DNA of 58,006 bases, from contig JAFGLZ010000136.1 of the NCBI GenBank assembly GCA_016927755.1, forward strand, positions 1 to 58,006. The letters run 5' to 3'. The stretch comes from Phycisphaerae bacterium. Its GTDB lineage: Bacteria > Planctomycetota > Phycisphaerae > UBA1845 > JAFGLZ01. Position 1 is the stretch's first letter; each line of letters begins with the position of its first letter. Below are positions 8,264 through 17,465 of this stretch, piece after piece. The translations under genes and the position numbers were made by a program. The notes under the pieces were generated by a model. It worked only from the letters and a program-made list of their open reading frames with translations. It did no database searches and was not told where the DNA came from.

Positions 8264-10699
8264 TCAGACGTTCCTCGGCGGGGGCTCGTCGTCATCCTTG
8301 GCCCCGAATAGGTCATCATCCGATGGAATCGTCAGATCGTCAACATCATCCCCGAAATCGTCCGGACCAGGCCCGCGCTCGTCCGTTTCGGGAGGCTGGA
8401 AATCGTCGCCGCCGACCTCGTTGGAGGCCAGGCGCTCCAGGGCGTCCGCTTCGTCCTTATCGTCCGCAAGCGGCAACGCCTCATAACCTTCCGTCCGACC
8501 CTCCTCCTGGCCTTCCTGCTCCTGGTAGTCGTAGAACGCGCGATAGTACTTGCGGAAGTAACCCCCTCGCGTCGTCTCAACAGCATTGAGGACGGCCCCG
8601 ACCAAACGCGAGTTGACCAGCCCAAGCTGCGCCTTGGCCCGCTGCACCATCCCTCGGCTCGTTCGGGCACGACAGACCAAGATGACCCCGTCAGCAAGCG
8701 CCGCAAGGACAATGGCGTCGCTGACCAGCAGCACCGGCGGCCCGTCAAGAATGACCTGATCGTACTCCTCGGTCGCTGCTGCAAGTCCCTCCCGAAGGTA
8801 GCTGCTGCTCAGCAACTCCGCGGGGTTGGGCGGACACGGACCGGCCGGCAGCACGTCGAGATTCGGCAGATCCGTGTGCGAGATGAACGGCTTCAGGTCG
8901 CCTTGGCCGACAAGCAGGTTGCTCAGCCCTCGATGATTCAGCATCCCAAAGGCCCTGTGGAGGCTCGGGCGGCGGAAGTTTGTGTCGATCAAAAGGATGC
9001 GTCGCCCCCCCTGCGCGAGCGTTACGCCGAGGTTGATCGCCACGCATGTCTTGCCCTCCTCCGATGAAGCGCTCGTTATCAGCAGCGTCCGCTGCTGCTC
9101 CATCGGAGCACTGAACAGCAAGTTGGCGCGGATCTGGCGGAAACACTCGGCCACCAGCGAGTGAGGGGCCACGCGAGCCGCCGTCTCGATGTCCTCGACA
9201 GCCGCTTCCTCGTCGTCCAGTACAGGCACCGTCCCGAGCAGTGGAAGTCCCGCGTGACGGATCACGTCTCGGGGCGTCTTCAGTGAGGTATCCAGGAAGC
9301 TAAGTCCAAGCGCCAATCCCACGGCCGCAACGAAACTGGCGATCACGCCCAACGGAATCCAGAGAATCGGCCGAGGACGACTCGGTTCCAGCGGCGGCGA
9401 CGCCAGACGATACCGGCTGATCTGAACCGGCTCCTTGGTCCGCGCCACGATCATGTACTCGGCATGCGCCTCGGCGAGTCGCTCGCGCTCCTTCTCAACC
9501 TTCGCGCGGCGTTCCGTAAGTAGCTGGTGCTGCCGATGCTTGGCATCCAGGTCCAGTTGGGCGTGGGTCGTCTCGTCCACGGAGTTCTTCAACTCCGCGA
9601 CCGTTTGCAGTGCGCTGAGGTACGCGATGCGGTAGGACTCCAGCAACGCCGCCTGCTCCTCCACCAGCCGAGTCTGGCGGAGTCCAGCCAACTCGTTCTC
9701 GGCGTTTGTCAACTGGGCCTCCAACTGCTGCATCTCTCTATGCCTCTCGCCGAGTCGAGTCCGCAGCACGGATTTGCTTTCCTGAAGATCCTGAACGTGT
9801 CGCGTCAGCCCCGCCACTCGTGGATCCGACTCGACCCGAGCCATCAGCTCCTGCGATGCCTGAATGTCCTCGGGACGCATCTGCCTGAACGCCTCATACC
9901 GGGCTCGCAGAAACTCCATATCCGACTCTCGTTGAACGAGCTCGTTCTGAAGCCCCTGCAAACGTACGGTGATCGTCGGCGCCCCGTGCAGCATCGCGGG
10001 GATCTGCCCCTCTCGCTCCAACTCGCTGATATCATCGTCTATCACCCGCAGCTCACTCTCCTTGAGGCGCACCTGGGTCTCAAACGTCTCGGCGTCCTGC
10101 GCAAACTGCCCCTTCGACCAGCTCATCACGTCGCCCAGGTAGAGGTCGACGACCTTGTTGACGATCCGAGGCGAGTCCTTCGGATTCCGCGTCGGCAGCG
10201 ACACCTGAAGCAAGCTCGTGCCGCGTAGAGGCAGGGCGACCAGACTGGCGTCCAGCTCCGACAAGGCCGCGTCCACGTTGTCGCTGAACTGCTTGAACCA
10301 GTCCGTCTCCCGGACCTCCGGAGAGGCCAGGACTTTACGGAGCAGGCCCGGGTCCTTGATCCGACTGCCTTGGTCGGCGAGATTCCGCTCCACGGTCTGG
10401 CGGTCCAGAGCCACCCGCCACGGACTGTACGGATTCGTCGGCATCGGTGATTCGACGTAAATCAGGGCCTCCGCCGTCCACAACGGAAAATACCGTTGCG
10501 TCACGATGGTCGCTCCCACCGAGATAGCCGACCCTAGGATGCCAACCAGCATGATCAGAAAGATCCGCTGCTGGAGAACACGGTAGATGTCGTTGGCGGC
10601 GATCCCGCCGCCGCCTGCTACGGAAGGTATTCGCGCCGCCGGGCCCATCTCGCGTGGAAGCCCCATCGGCTGTCGGACCGTGGTCGTGAGTGTGCTCAT
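8264..10699 (-). CDS. Polysaccharide chain-length regulator fused to BY-kinase
   Basis: Wzc/GumC-plus-CpsD-type inner-membrane protein (811 aa) controlling exopolysaccharide polymerisation and export. A first helix lies at residues 45-64. A Wzz-like domain and long coiled coil occupy about 70-420, and a second helix lies at 446-468 (RPILWIPLGVIASFVAAVG). The cytoplasmic bacterial tyrosine-kinase domain spans about 515-710. Walker A is SASSEEGKT (543-551), Walker A' is LLIDTNFRRP (569-578) and Walker B is VILDGPP (649-655). A Tyr-rich cluster, YFRKYYRAFYDY (714-725), is the expected autophosphorylation tail, followed by an acidic ~85-residue end. In Walker A' the usual D-x-D is D-x-N. It belongs to the exosortase/EPS operon. 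Family assignment is secure; kinase activity is inferred. Confidence 0.93.
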   Translation of the reverse strand: MSTLTTTVRQPMGLPREMGPAARIPSVAGGGGIAANDIYRVLQQRIFLIMLVGILGSAISVGATIVTQRYFPLWTAEALIYVESPMPTNPYSPWRVALDRQTVERNLADQGSRIKDPGLLRKVLASPEVRETDWFKQFSDNVDAALSELDASLVALPLRGTSLLQVSLPTRNPKDSPRIVNKVVDLYLGDVMSWSKGQFAQDAETFETQVRLKESELRVIDDDISELEREGQIPAMLHGAPTITVRLQGLQNELVQRESDMEFLRARYEAFRQMRPEDIQASQELMARVESDPRVAGLTRHVQDLQESKSVLRTRLGERHREMQQLEAQLTNAENELAGLRQTRLVEEQAALLESYRIAYLSALQTVAELKNSVDETTHAQLDLDAKHRQHQLLTERRAKVEKERERLAEAHAEYMIVARTKEPVQISRYRLASPPLEPSRPRPILWIPLGVIASFVAAVGLALGLSFLDTSLKTPRDVIRHAGLPLLGTVPVLDDEEAAVEDIETAARVAPHSLVAECFRQIRANLLFSAPMEQQRTLLITSASSEEGKTCVAINLGVTLAQGGRRILLIDTNFRRPSLHRAFGMLNHRGLSNLLVGQGDLKPFISHTDLPNLDVLPAGPCPPNPAELLSSSYLREGLAAATEEYDQVILDGPPVLLVSDAIVLAALADGVILVCRARTSRGMVQRAKAQLGLVNSRLVGAVLNAVETTRGGYFRKYYRAFYDYQEQEGQEEGRTEGYEALPLADDKDEADALERLASNEVGGDDFQPPETDERGPGPDDFGDDVDDLTIPSDDDLFGAKDDDEPPPRNV

Positions 10700-10775
10700 G
10701 GTTCAGCTCCGCACTCGCCTGCTGACGCGATCGGCACAAGCCTGATCACATCGACTGTCTATCCTGAATCGGGCA

Positions 10776-13700
10776 TCACGACTCGATGCCCAGTTCCTTC
10801 ATCACGGCTTCCAGCCTGGTCTTTCCGGCCTGATCCCCCCGCTCCTCCACGTCCTTGAGGATCTCGCGAAGCTGATTCGCCGCCTTGTCCTTCTGCCCGT
10901 CCTTTGCGTACAACCGGGCCAGATGGATGTGCGCATCCAGCAACTTCGGATCTCGATCAATCGCCTCCAGGAGGACTCCCAACGCATCCTGACTCCGGCC
11001 AATGAGGAAGAGACACCACCCTAGCGTGTCGAGAACCAGGGGATTGTCCGGGGCCAACCGGTAGGCGAATTGAGCGTACCCGACAGCGTCCTTGGGTCGC
11101 TTGAGGCTCTCGGCCAACGTGAAGGCCAGGTTGTTCAGAACCGTCAGGTCGTCGCCTTTGATCCTAAGGGCCCCAATGTACGCTTCCGACGCCTCTTCCA
11201 TCTTGCCCGAATCGTAGAGCAGCATCCCCTGGTAGGTCAGCGCGATCGCCTGGATGCCTGGATCCTTCGCCTCGGCCACCGCTTGCCCCAAAAGCTGCAA
11301 GGCCTCCGACGGCTTCTTGTCATTAGCTAGCAGCGTCGAAAGCAGCAGGGACGCGACCGCATTCTTGGGATCCTTCTTGTGCTCCGCGCTCAGCGCCGTG
11401 ATCGCCTCTGCCAACCCGAGAGAGCGCGAGCACTCTTGAGCACAACGACGGTAGGCCGCAAACGAAGGCGATACGGAAGCCGCCTTCTGGAAATGACTTA
11501 GAGCCTCCCCAGGCTTGCCCGTATGCGCCAATGCGCCGCCGAAGTAGCTCCAGACGTCGCTCGTGCGCGCCTCGGCCTTCACCTTCTCGTTGATCGTCTT
11601 GATGATCTCGTCGTACCGCTTCGTCTCATTAAGGACGCGCAGCAGCGCGACTACCGGCTGACGCTGACCTCGATTCGGAGAGACCTCGTACTTGATCAAG
11701 TCGCACGCTTGCTTGAGCGCAACGACCGCTTCGGATCTCTTCCCACGCTCCTCCAACTGGGTTCCCAGGAGGTAAGGCCATAGCGCCTCTTCCGGAAACA
11801 GGTTCATCTGCTGGCGAATGAGCGATTCCTGCTCCGGCCACTGCTTCAATTGGGCGTACAGACGCACCAGTTCCCGCGCCGCTGACGTCTCACCCGGTTT
11901 GTCCGTCAGGACCGCTTTCAGCTCGCGGATCCCTTTGTCCGCCTGGCCAAGCAGTTCGTAGGCCCTGGCCAGCAAGACGCGGGGCCGGGAGTCTTGTGGC
12001 GCGATCGTCTTGGCATGAGTGAGGTCTCGGATCGCCAGACGCAGCAGATCGTCTCGACCCTCGTACGTCGAACGGGCCTGCCGTAGGTAGAGCTGCCCTC
12101 GCAGGAAGTACCCTTCGGCCATCCGCGCGGATTGCGTCGGACCCTTCGCCTGGCCACTGATCTTATCAAGGTAGGCCGTGTGGTCCTCAATCGCTCGTCT
12201 CAGCTTGCCTTGCGCCGCACGCAACTCCCCGGCGAACAACAGCCCGATCGGATCGTCCGGGAAGGCCTCGGCGTACTTCTCGACCTCTCCCTCGGCCTCG
12301 GGAGGAACGGGCCGCTCCGTCAGCAGTAACCGGATCAGCCGACGACGAATCTGGGCCTCATAGCTCTTCTCCTTCGTCACCTCCAGGGCGCGCCGTAGCC
12401 ACTCCATCGACGCCGGCCGTCTTCCTGTTCTCTCACAGAACGAAGCCGCCTCCACATAAACCTGTGGGGGCGCGCCCGGTAGCTGAATCGCTACCGCATA
12501 CTCGCGATCCGCCGATTCTCTCGCCTGCCTCATCCCTTCGACATTCGGCGGCTTCTCCTCCAAGTAAGCCCGCCACAAGCTGTCGTAGTGCCGAGCAAGC
12601 ATCTCCTGGGCCCGCCACTTGTCCGCCTTGTCGGCCGCCTTGACCTGCTTGGTGAGCAGTTCCTGTGCCTTCGCTGGTTGATTCCGGCGACAATAGTACC
12701 GTGAGGCGTCCCAGGACAACGTCAGGTTGTCTGGGCCAGCCTTCAGCGCGTCCAACACGCACGAGTCCGCCTTGCCGTACTCCTTCTTTCCCTCGTACAG
12801 CAGTGCCAGACGCATCAGGTTATAGACGTCCTTCGGGGCCTTCTTACGCTCGGCCTCACGTCGCACGATCGCGCTGTCCGGATCCTCCTTCTCCCGTTCG
12901 TTCTCCACCTGTAACCGAAGCCACCAATCCAGCGGCAACCCGCTTCTATCCTTGGGCCACAGCCGAATGGCCGCCTTGAGATGATCCTCCGTGTCTGCGA
13001 CGTTCTGATACGTCCTGCCCATCTTGGCCAGCGCCCGCTGGGCTCCGGCGTTCGTCGGATCCAGGTCAGCCGCTACCGTATATGCGTCCCGTGCGTCCAC
13101 GAGGTTGCCCTGCCCCTCCTCCGCCTCGCCAAGCATCAGATACGCCAGCGACGACTTGTCGTAAATATTGATCCCTTCGCGGAGTTGAGTCGCCGCCTCG
13201 CCGAACAGCTTCTTCGCCTCCTCACTCTTGGCCCGAGACTTGGCGGCATCCGTGGGCGCGAGCTTCTGCGCTTCCGCCTGCGCGATCCCCGCCTGAGTCA
13301 GCGAAATCCGACCGAGATAGAAACGCCCCCCCACGCCGTCGGCGTCCATATGAACCGCCTGCTCCCAACATCGCTTCGCGCGATCCCAGTCCCGCTGGTT
13401 CAACGCAAGGCCAAACTCCAACTGCAGTAGCTGGCTACTGGAGGCACCCGCCTCCGTCTTCCTCGCCTTCTCCAAATGCTCCATCGCCTTAGCGACGTCC
13501 TGCTTGCGGGCGTAGAACTGGTATAGGGCCAGCTCACGAGCATACTCATTCTCCGTCTCTTCGATCAGCGCCAGCATCCGCTGATCACGCTCCTCTGGCT
13601 TCAGCTTGTCGTCCAGTAGGAGCGCCAATTGCTTCAACCCCTGATCGGCGGGGCTCGCTTTCTGCGCTGCTGACAGAAGCTTGACCGCCTCCTCCCGTTT

Positions 13701-15530
13701 GTCGATCGAGAGAAAGAAACCGATCGCGCGCTGCAGGTACGCCCGGCTCGCTGGCGATTCATCGAGCAAGGCCTTGTAGGCCGCCGCCGCCTTGTCGTTC
13801 TGTTTGTCGAGTTGGTAGATAACCGCCTGCCGAAGCTTGTCCTGAGGCGTCTCGCCCCCCAATCCCGCCTGGAGCTTCTTGACTTCGTCGATCTTGCCCA
13901 TCTGCGAATAGCCCTGCATCGCAAGAAGCTTGGCCTCATTGAGAATACGCTGATCGGTCACTCGGTCGCCCATCGACAGGACGATCTTGGCATCGTCCAC
14001 GGCCTTCTCGGGCTCTCCCAGACTCAACCGCGCCTTGCATCTCAGCAGAAACGCCCGAGGGTGCTGCGTCTGCTGCAGGACCGTGTTCAAAACGCTGACG
14101 GCCTCCCCAGGGGCCTGTAGATGCTGGAGATAGAGTTCCGCCATGCGGAGCAGATTCTGGATCTTGTACGCCCGTTGTTGTTGTTTGTCCCATCTCAGAA
14201 CACTGTCCGCACCCTCGTACGCACGCCTGGCTTCCCTGTACTTGCCCCTTGCTTCGCAGATCTGTCCCTCCAATTGCAGAACCGCGGGATCCGTCGCGCT
14301 TCCCTCGGCAGCAGCCTGGTCACGGAACTCCTCCGCCTTAATCAGATGCGCCTCGCGTTCATCCCCCTGGCTCCCTTGTGCGAGCAATAACTCAAGCTCG
14401 CTCGAAAGGCGCAGCATCTGGAAGCGGTTGAACCTGTTCCTACCGCCCTTATAGCCTTTTACATCCACTTCCCGGGACAGGCCCTTCTCCAGGATGGCCA
14501 AGCTCTTCTTCAACTCGCCCTGCCCGCCGTACCGGTTTGCCAGGTTCAGGTACGCCGCCAGGTAATCCGGCGCTGTCTTGATGATTCCCTCCCACGTTGC
14601 GGCCACTTGCTCAGGCTTGTCCGCAAGTCGCCAGTACTCCGCACGCGCCGTGCCCAGCTCAGGGTCATTGGGCGTCATGCCTTCGACCTTCTTCAGCAGT
14701 TCGTCGACACGCTTCAGCGCCGCTGTCTTGCTCGCCTCGCTGAACGTCCTTCGACGAGTCCGCGCCCTCACCACGTCAGCATTCAACCGCCTCATCAGGA
14801 AGGAGGCATATGACAGATAGGCCACGGGGTTCTCAGGATCCGCTTTGATCATCTGGCCATAGACTTCATCCGCCTTATCGCGGTACTCTTGACTTTCCTT
14901 CTCCTTCTTCTCGATCAAACGGTTGCTCGCCGTCATCTCGTAGACACGAGCCAGGCTCTCGGAGATATCCCGGTCGCCCGGCGAGAGTTCGTGTGCCTTC
15001 TCCATCTCGGCGATGCCTTTGGCCATGTTCTGTGGGTCTTCCTGCTCCAGCCCCGTCAGTGCAATGCCCTTGCCGAAATGGCCCAGCGGGTTCTCCGGAA
15101 TGCGCGAGAGGAGCGCATCCGAGGCCTCGCGCAGAGCGATGTAATGCTGGGCTCCCCCGTAGAGCGCCACTAGCTCGAGACGAAGCCTAATCCGCGCTTC
15201 ATGAGCCGCGATCTGGCCTGGGTCTTCAGTCACCGCGCGGTCCCAAGCCCTCAACGCACCGAGCGCATCTCCCATCTCCCTGGACATGTTGCCTTGGGCC
15301 ACCAGCCAGATCGGATCACGTGTTCGACCGAATGCCTGACCGTAAGCACGAACCGCGTTCTCGTAGTTGCCCGTGCGAGCCGCTTTCTCCGCCATACGCA
15401 CAAATGGGCCCGGGTCGTCCGCGGGGCCGCGAACGGCCAGAAGCAAGCCAATCGCCCCCACGGAAAGCACCAACATCAAGCCCAGCACCAACCCGACCAC
15501 GAGATTCTTGTTCAAACGTCGCTGTGCCAT
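10776..15530 (-). CDS. Giant TPR-repeat protein of the exosortase/EPS locus
   Basis: 1584-aa protein with one N-terminal membrane anchor (about residues 10-34, LVVGLVLGLMLVLSVGAIGL), followed almost entirely by tetratricopeptide repeats; units such as GNYENAVRAYGQAFGR and GKPGEALSHFQKAASVSPS recur throughout. TPR arrays make protein-protein scaffolds. Large TPR proteins are regular members of exosortase-linked exopolysaccharide clusters (the PEP-CTERM/XrtA TPR-lipoprotein group is the known analogue), where they probably organise the export machinery in the periplasm. No lipobox is visible, so it is likely held by its helix. It lies 49 bases after the EpsI-like gene and 76 before the kinase gene. 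The call is secure as TPR; the role is inferred from context. Confidence 0.9.
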   Translation of the reverse strand: MAQRRLNKNLVVGLVLGLMLVLSVGAIGLLLAVRGPADDPGPFVRMAEKAARTGNYENAVRAYGQAFGRTRDPIWLVAQGNMSREMGDALGALRAWDRAVTEDPGQIAAHEARIRLRLELVALYGGAQHYIALREASDALLSRIPENPLGHFGKGIALTGLEQEDPQNMAKGIAEMEKAHELSPGDRDISESLARVYEMTASNRLIEKKEKESQEYRDKADEVYGQMIKADPENPVAYLSYASFLMRRLNADVVRARTRRRTFSEASKTAALKRVDELLKKVEGMTPNDPELGTARAEYWRLADKPEQVAATWEGIIKTAPDYLAAYLNLANRYGGQGELKKSLAILEKGLSREVDVKGYKGGRNRFNRFQMLRLSSELELLLAQGSQGDEREAHLIKAEEFRDQAAAEGSATDPAVLQLEGQICEARGKYREARRAYEGADSVLRWDKQQQRAYKIQNLLRMAELYLQHLQAPGEAVSVLNTVLQQTQHPRAFLLRCKARLSLGEPEKAVDDAKIVLSMGDRVTDQRILNEAKLLAMQGYSQMGKIDEVKKLQAGLGGETPQDKLRQAVIYQLDKQNDKAAAAYKALLDESPASRAYLQRAIGFFLSIDKREEAVKLLSAAQKASPADQGLKQLALLLDDKLKPEERDQRMLALIEETENEYARELALYQFYARKQDVAKAMEHLEKARKTEAGASSSQLLQLEFGLALNQRDWDRAKRCWEQAVHMDADGVGGRFYLGRISLTQAGIAQAEAQKLAPTDAAKSRAKSEEAKKLFGEAATQLREGINIYDKSSLAYLMLGEAEEGQGNLVDARDAYTVAADLDPTNAGAQRALAKMGRTYQNVADTEDHLKAAIRLWPKDRSGLPLDWWLRLQVENEREKEDPDSAIVRREAERKKAPKDVYNLMRLALLYEGKKEYGKADSCVLDALKAGPDNLTLSWDASRYYCRRNQPAKAQELLTKQVKAADKADKWRAQEMLARHYDSLWRAYLEEKPPNVEGMRQARESADREYAVAIQLPGAPPQVYVEAASFCERTGRRPASMEWLRRALEVTKEKSYEAQIRRRLIRLLLTERPVPPEAEGEVEKYAEAFPDDPIGLLFAGELRAAQGKLRRAIEDHTAYLDKISGQAKGPTQSARMAEGYFLRGQLYLRQARSTYEGRDDLLRLAIRDLTHAKTIAPQDSRPRVLLARAYELLGQADKGIRELKAVLTDKPGETSAARELVRLYAQLKQWPEQESLIRQQMNLFPEEALWPYLLGTQLEERGKRSEAVVALKQACDLIKYEVSPNRGQRQPVVALLRVLNETKRYDEIIKTINEKVKAEARTSDVWSYFGGALAHTGKPGEALSHFQKAASVSPSFAAYRRCAQECSRSLGLAEAITALSAEHKKDPKNAVASLLLSTLLANDKKPSEALQLLGQAVAEAKDPGIQAIALTYQGMLLYDSGKMEEASEAYIGALRIKGDDLTVLNNLAFTLAESLKRPKDAVGYAQFAYRLAPDNPLVLDTLGWCLFLIGRSQDALGVLLEAIDRDPKLLDAHIHLARLYAKDGQKDKAANQLREILKDVEERGDQAGKTRLEAVMKELGIES

Positions 15531-15579
15531 TGCATCACCGTTCTTTCATGCGTCCTTCATCGCGTCCGAACCAGGCCCC

Positions 15580-16422
15580 TCAGCCTTTCGCGGGGGCCTC
15601 CTCAGGCGGCCAGTTGGGCAGGTGATCGTGAACGAGAACCGGCAAGACCTTCCTCAAGAGCTTCTCCGCCGCCTTCCGGATGACCTCGATATCCCCCGCG
15701 CCGCCCTGCCGACGGGTGAAGGACACTTCCACCTTGCTGAAGTAGCCGTACCTCTCGAAAGGATTGCTCAGCGTCACCCGAACGTCAGTGCGTGTGGCTT
15801 TGAACTCGCCGTTTACGCTGAACAGATACACCACCGCCGGAACCCAGTCTCCCCCGATCAGAGACGTCTTCCGGAAGGTCAGAATCCGCACCGGTACCTC
15901 GTCGTCGTCCTTCGGTCGCAGCCCGGGAACCTTGATCGTCGTGTTCTCGCCGCCGCCCTCTTGCTGGAGGCCGCCGCCAAGGAAGCATTCTTCTGGAACG
16001 TGCGGCACCTGATCTGGAGTCCCCGAGTAGTAGGTCACGAACAGCGTCGGCCATCGAAGCGGATCGTTGCGATTGGAGATGCTCGTGTCCTCGAGCCGCC
16101 AACGGATATACTCCTCCGTCCCCAACGCCTCGACCTCTTCCTTGGGGATCCGATCGCTGGCCACCACCCGATACGGCGCCAGCGCCTTCTCGTTCAAAGA
16201 CGTCAGCGGCGCTTTCAGGTCCACGCGCTCTTTGCTCAGTTGGAAGCCGGACCAGATCAACGCCTGAACCCCCACCAGGCACGTCCCTAATGCGATCACA
16301 CAAACGAGAAAATGAACGTCCCCCAGGAACGCGCCCCGCCTCGCGTCGCGTCCCAGGGAAGCAGCGACTGCGCCCTCTGTCGGGCTCCCTGCAACCGTCT
16401 TGTCGCTCGGTGAAGACGTCAT
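15580..16422 (-). CDS. EpsI-like exosortase-associated protein
   Basis: 280-aa protein with one N-terminal membrane segment (about residues 36-59) and an extracytoplasmic domain. It carries the family signature VTYYSGTPDQVPHVPEECF, with the YY pair at 131-132 and PHxPExC at 140-146, as in EpsI/DUF3485 proteins that accompany or are fused to exosortases. These proteins are thought to assist the exosortase or exopolysaccharide assembly. Its ATG overlaps the exosortase stop codon (ATGA at 16419-16422), indicating translational coupling. The family call rests on this motif and the neighbour; biochemical function is not established. Confidence 0.85.
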   Translation of the reverse strand: MTSSPSDKTVAGSPTEGAVAASLGRDARRGAFLGDVHFLVCVIALGTCLVGVQALIWSGFQLSKERVDLKAPLTSLNEKALAPYRVVASDRIPKEEVEALGTEEYIRWRLEDTSISNRNDPLRWPTLFVTYYSGTPDQVPHVPEECFLGGGLQQEGGGENTTIKVPGLRPKDDDEVPVRILTFRKTSLIGGDWVPAVVYLFSVNGEFKATRTDVRVTLSNPFERYGYFSKVEVSFTRRQGGAGDIEVIRKAAEKLLRKVLPVLVHDHLPNWPPEEAPAKG

Positions 16423-17405
16423 GCATGCTCACCCGAGGATCCGGAGGCCGCCCCCGCCTCCTCATCCTCGGTAGCCTCCACAAACAGGTTGTTCAGAATG
16501 TACGAAATCAGAAAGAACAGACCAAACGCCACCAGCAACATAGACAACCCCAGGATCGTGTGGGCCGAGCCGCTGGCGTATTCCCGCCCGACGAACACGT
16601 GAATCAAGCTCGTCGCCGTTACCCGAATGATGTTGCAGAGCAGCGCGATCGGCAGGCAGAAGAGGATCATCACTACGCGGTGCCACACGGGGCGCTCGCT
16701 CAGAAACGCGATCGCTGTTCCCAGCGCCAGGAATGCCATCATCAACCGCATCCCAGCGCACGCCCGTTCCACGTTCAGCTTGAATAGATCCGCGCCGTAG
16801 GCCACGACGATCACGACCCCTTCCGCGTGAGCCTGCGCGTCGGAGACGGCGCGTAGAACCAGCGCCGCCACCTTGCTGGCGATCACCCTCATCGGGAAGG
16901 TCAAGTTGAACATGACTTGGCCCGGCAGCGGGACCGCGAACATCAGGAACAGGATCGGGAACCAGGCCACTCGCATGACCTGCCAGCCCCCGACCAGCAG
17001 CACCACCCCGAAAATGCTGACCACGACGGACAGCGATCGCGCATAGCCAATCATCGGGCCCGTGACGCTAATGAGATAGAGAAATGCCGCTAGCGTGAGC
17101 ACGCCCAAACCCCAAAAGGAGCCGCGCGGCGTCACGCCGACCAGGTGATGCCGGCGCGTGTGGAGGAAATACAGGCTGTAGACCGGCACGAGCAGACCGT
17201 GGGACCAGTCCCCATCGTGCGTCCAGATGTAGAACATCCGCGAGAGCTCTTGCCAGTAGATCAGAACCAACAACCCCGTGATGATCCCGATCTTCCACCA
17301 CCCAGCGCGGCCGATCAGTTGAGACCACAACACGACGCGCCGCCGGGGTCTTGGCTTGCTCGCGATCTTGGAGAGTGTCGCTGCCTCGCTTCTCGGCGAT
17401 TCCAT
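16419..17405 (-). CDS. Exosortase
   Basis: Polytopic membrane transpeptidase-like enzyme predicted to cleave C-terminal sorting signals and pass proteins to the cell surface, 328 aa with about eight hydrophobic helices. Key exosortase features are present: THDGDWSHGLLVP near residues 62-73, the proposed catalytic Cys216 in ERACAGMRLMMAF, Arg261 in NIIRVTATSL and His282 in SGSAHTILGLS. The PLPGQVMFNLTFPMR segment is also typical. The C-terminal end has an acidic soluble tail instead of a fused EpsI domain; EpsI is encoded by the next, overlapping gene. Which exosortase subtype this is cannot be settled by eye. Confidence 0.93.
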   Translation of the reverse strand: MESPRSEAATLSKIASKPRPRRRVVLWSQLIGRAGWWKIGIITGLLVLIYWQELSRMFYIWTHDGDWSHGLLVPVYSLYFLHTRRHHLVGVTPRGSFWGLGVLTLAAFLYLISVTGPMIGYARSLSVVVSIFGVVLLVGGWQVMRVAWFPILFLMFAVPLPGQVMFNLTFPMRVIASKVAALVLRAVSDAQAHAEGVVIVVAYGADLFKLNVERACAGMRLMMAFLALGTAIAFLSERPVWHRVVMILFCLPIALLCNIIRVTATSLIHVFVGREYASGSAHTILGLSMLLVAFGLFFLISYILNNLFVEATEDEEAGAASGSSGEHA

Positions 17406-17465
17406 CCTTCACTCACGGTTAGGCTCGGGCGAGAACGACCGGGTCAGGCCGAGGACGCCGTGCCA

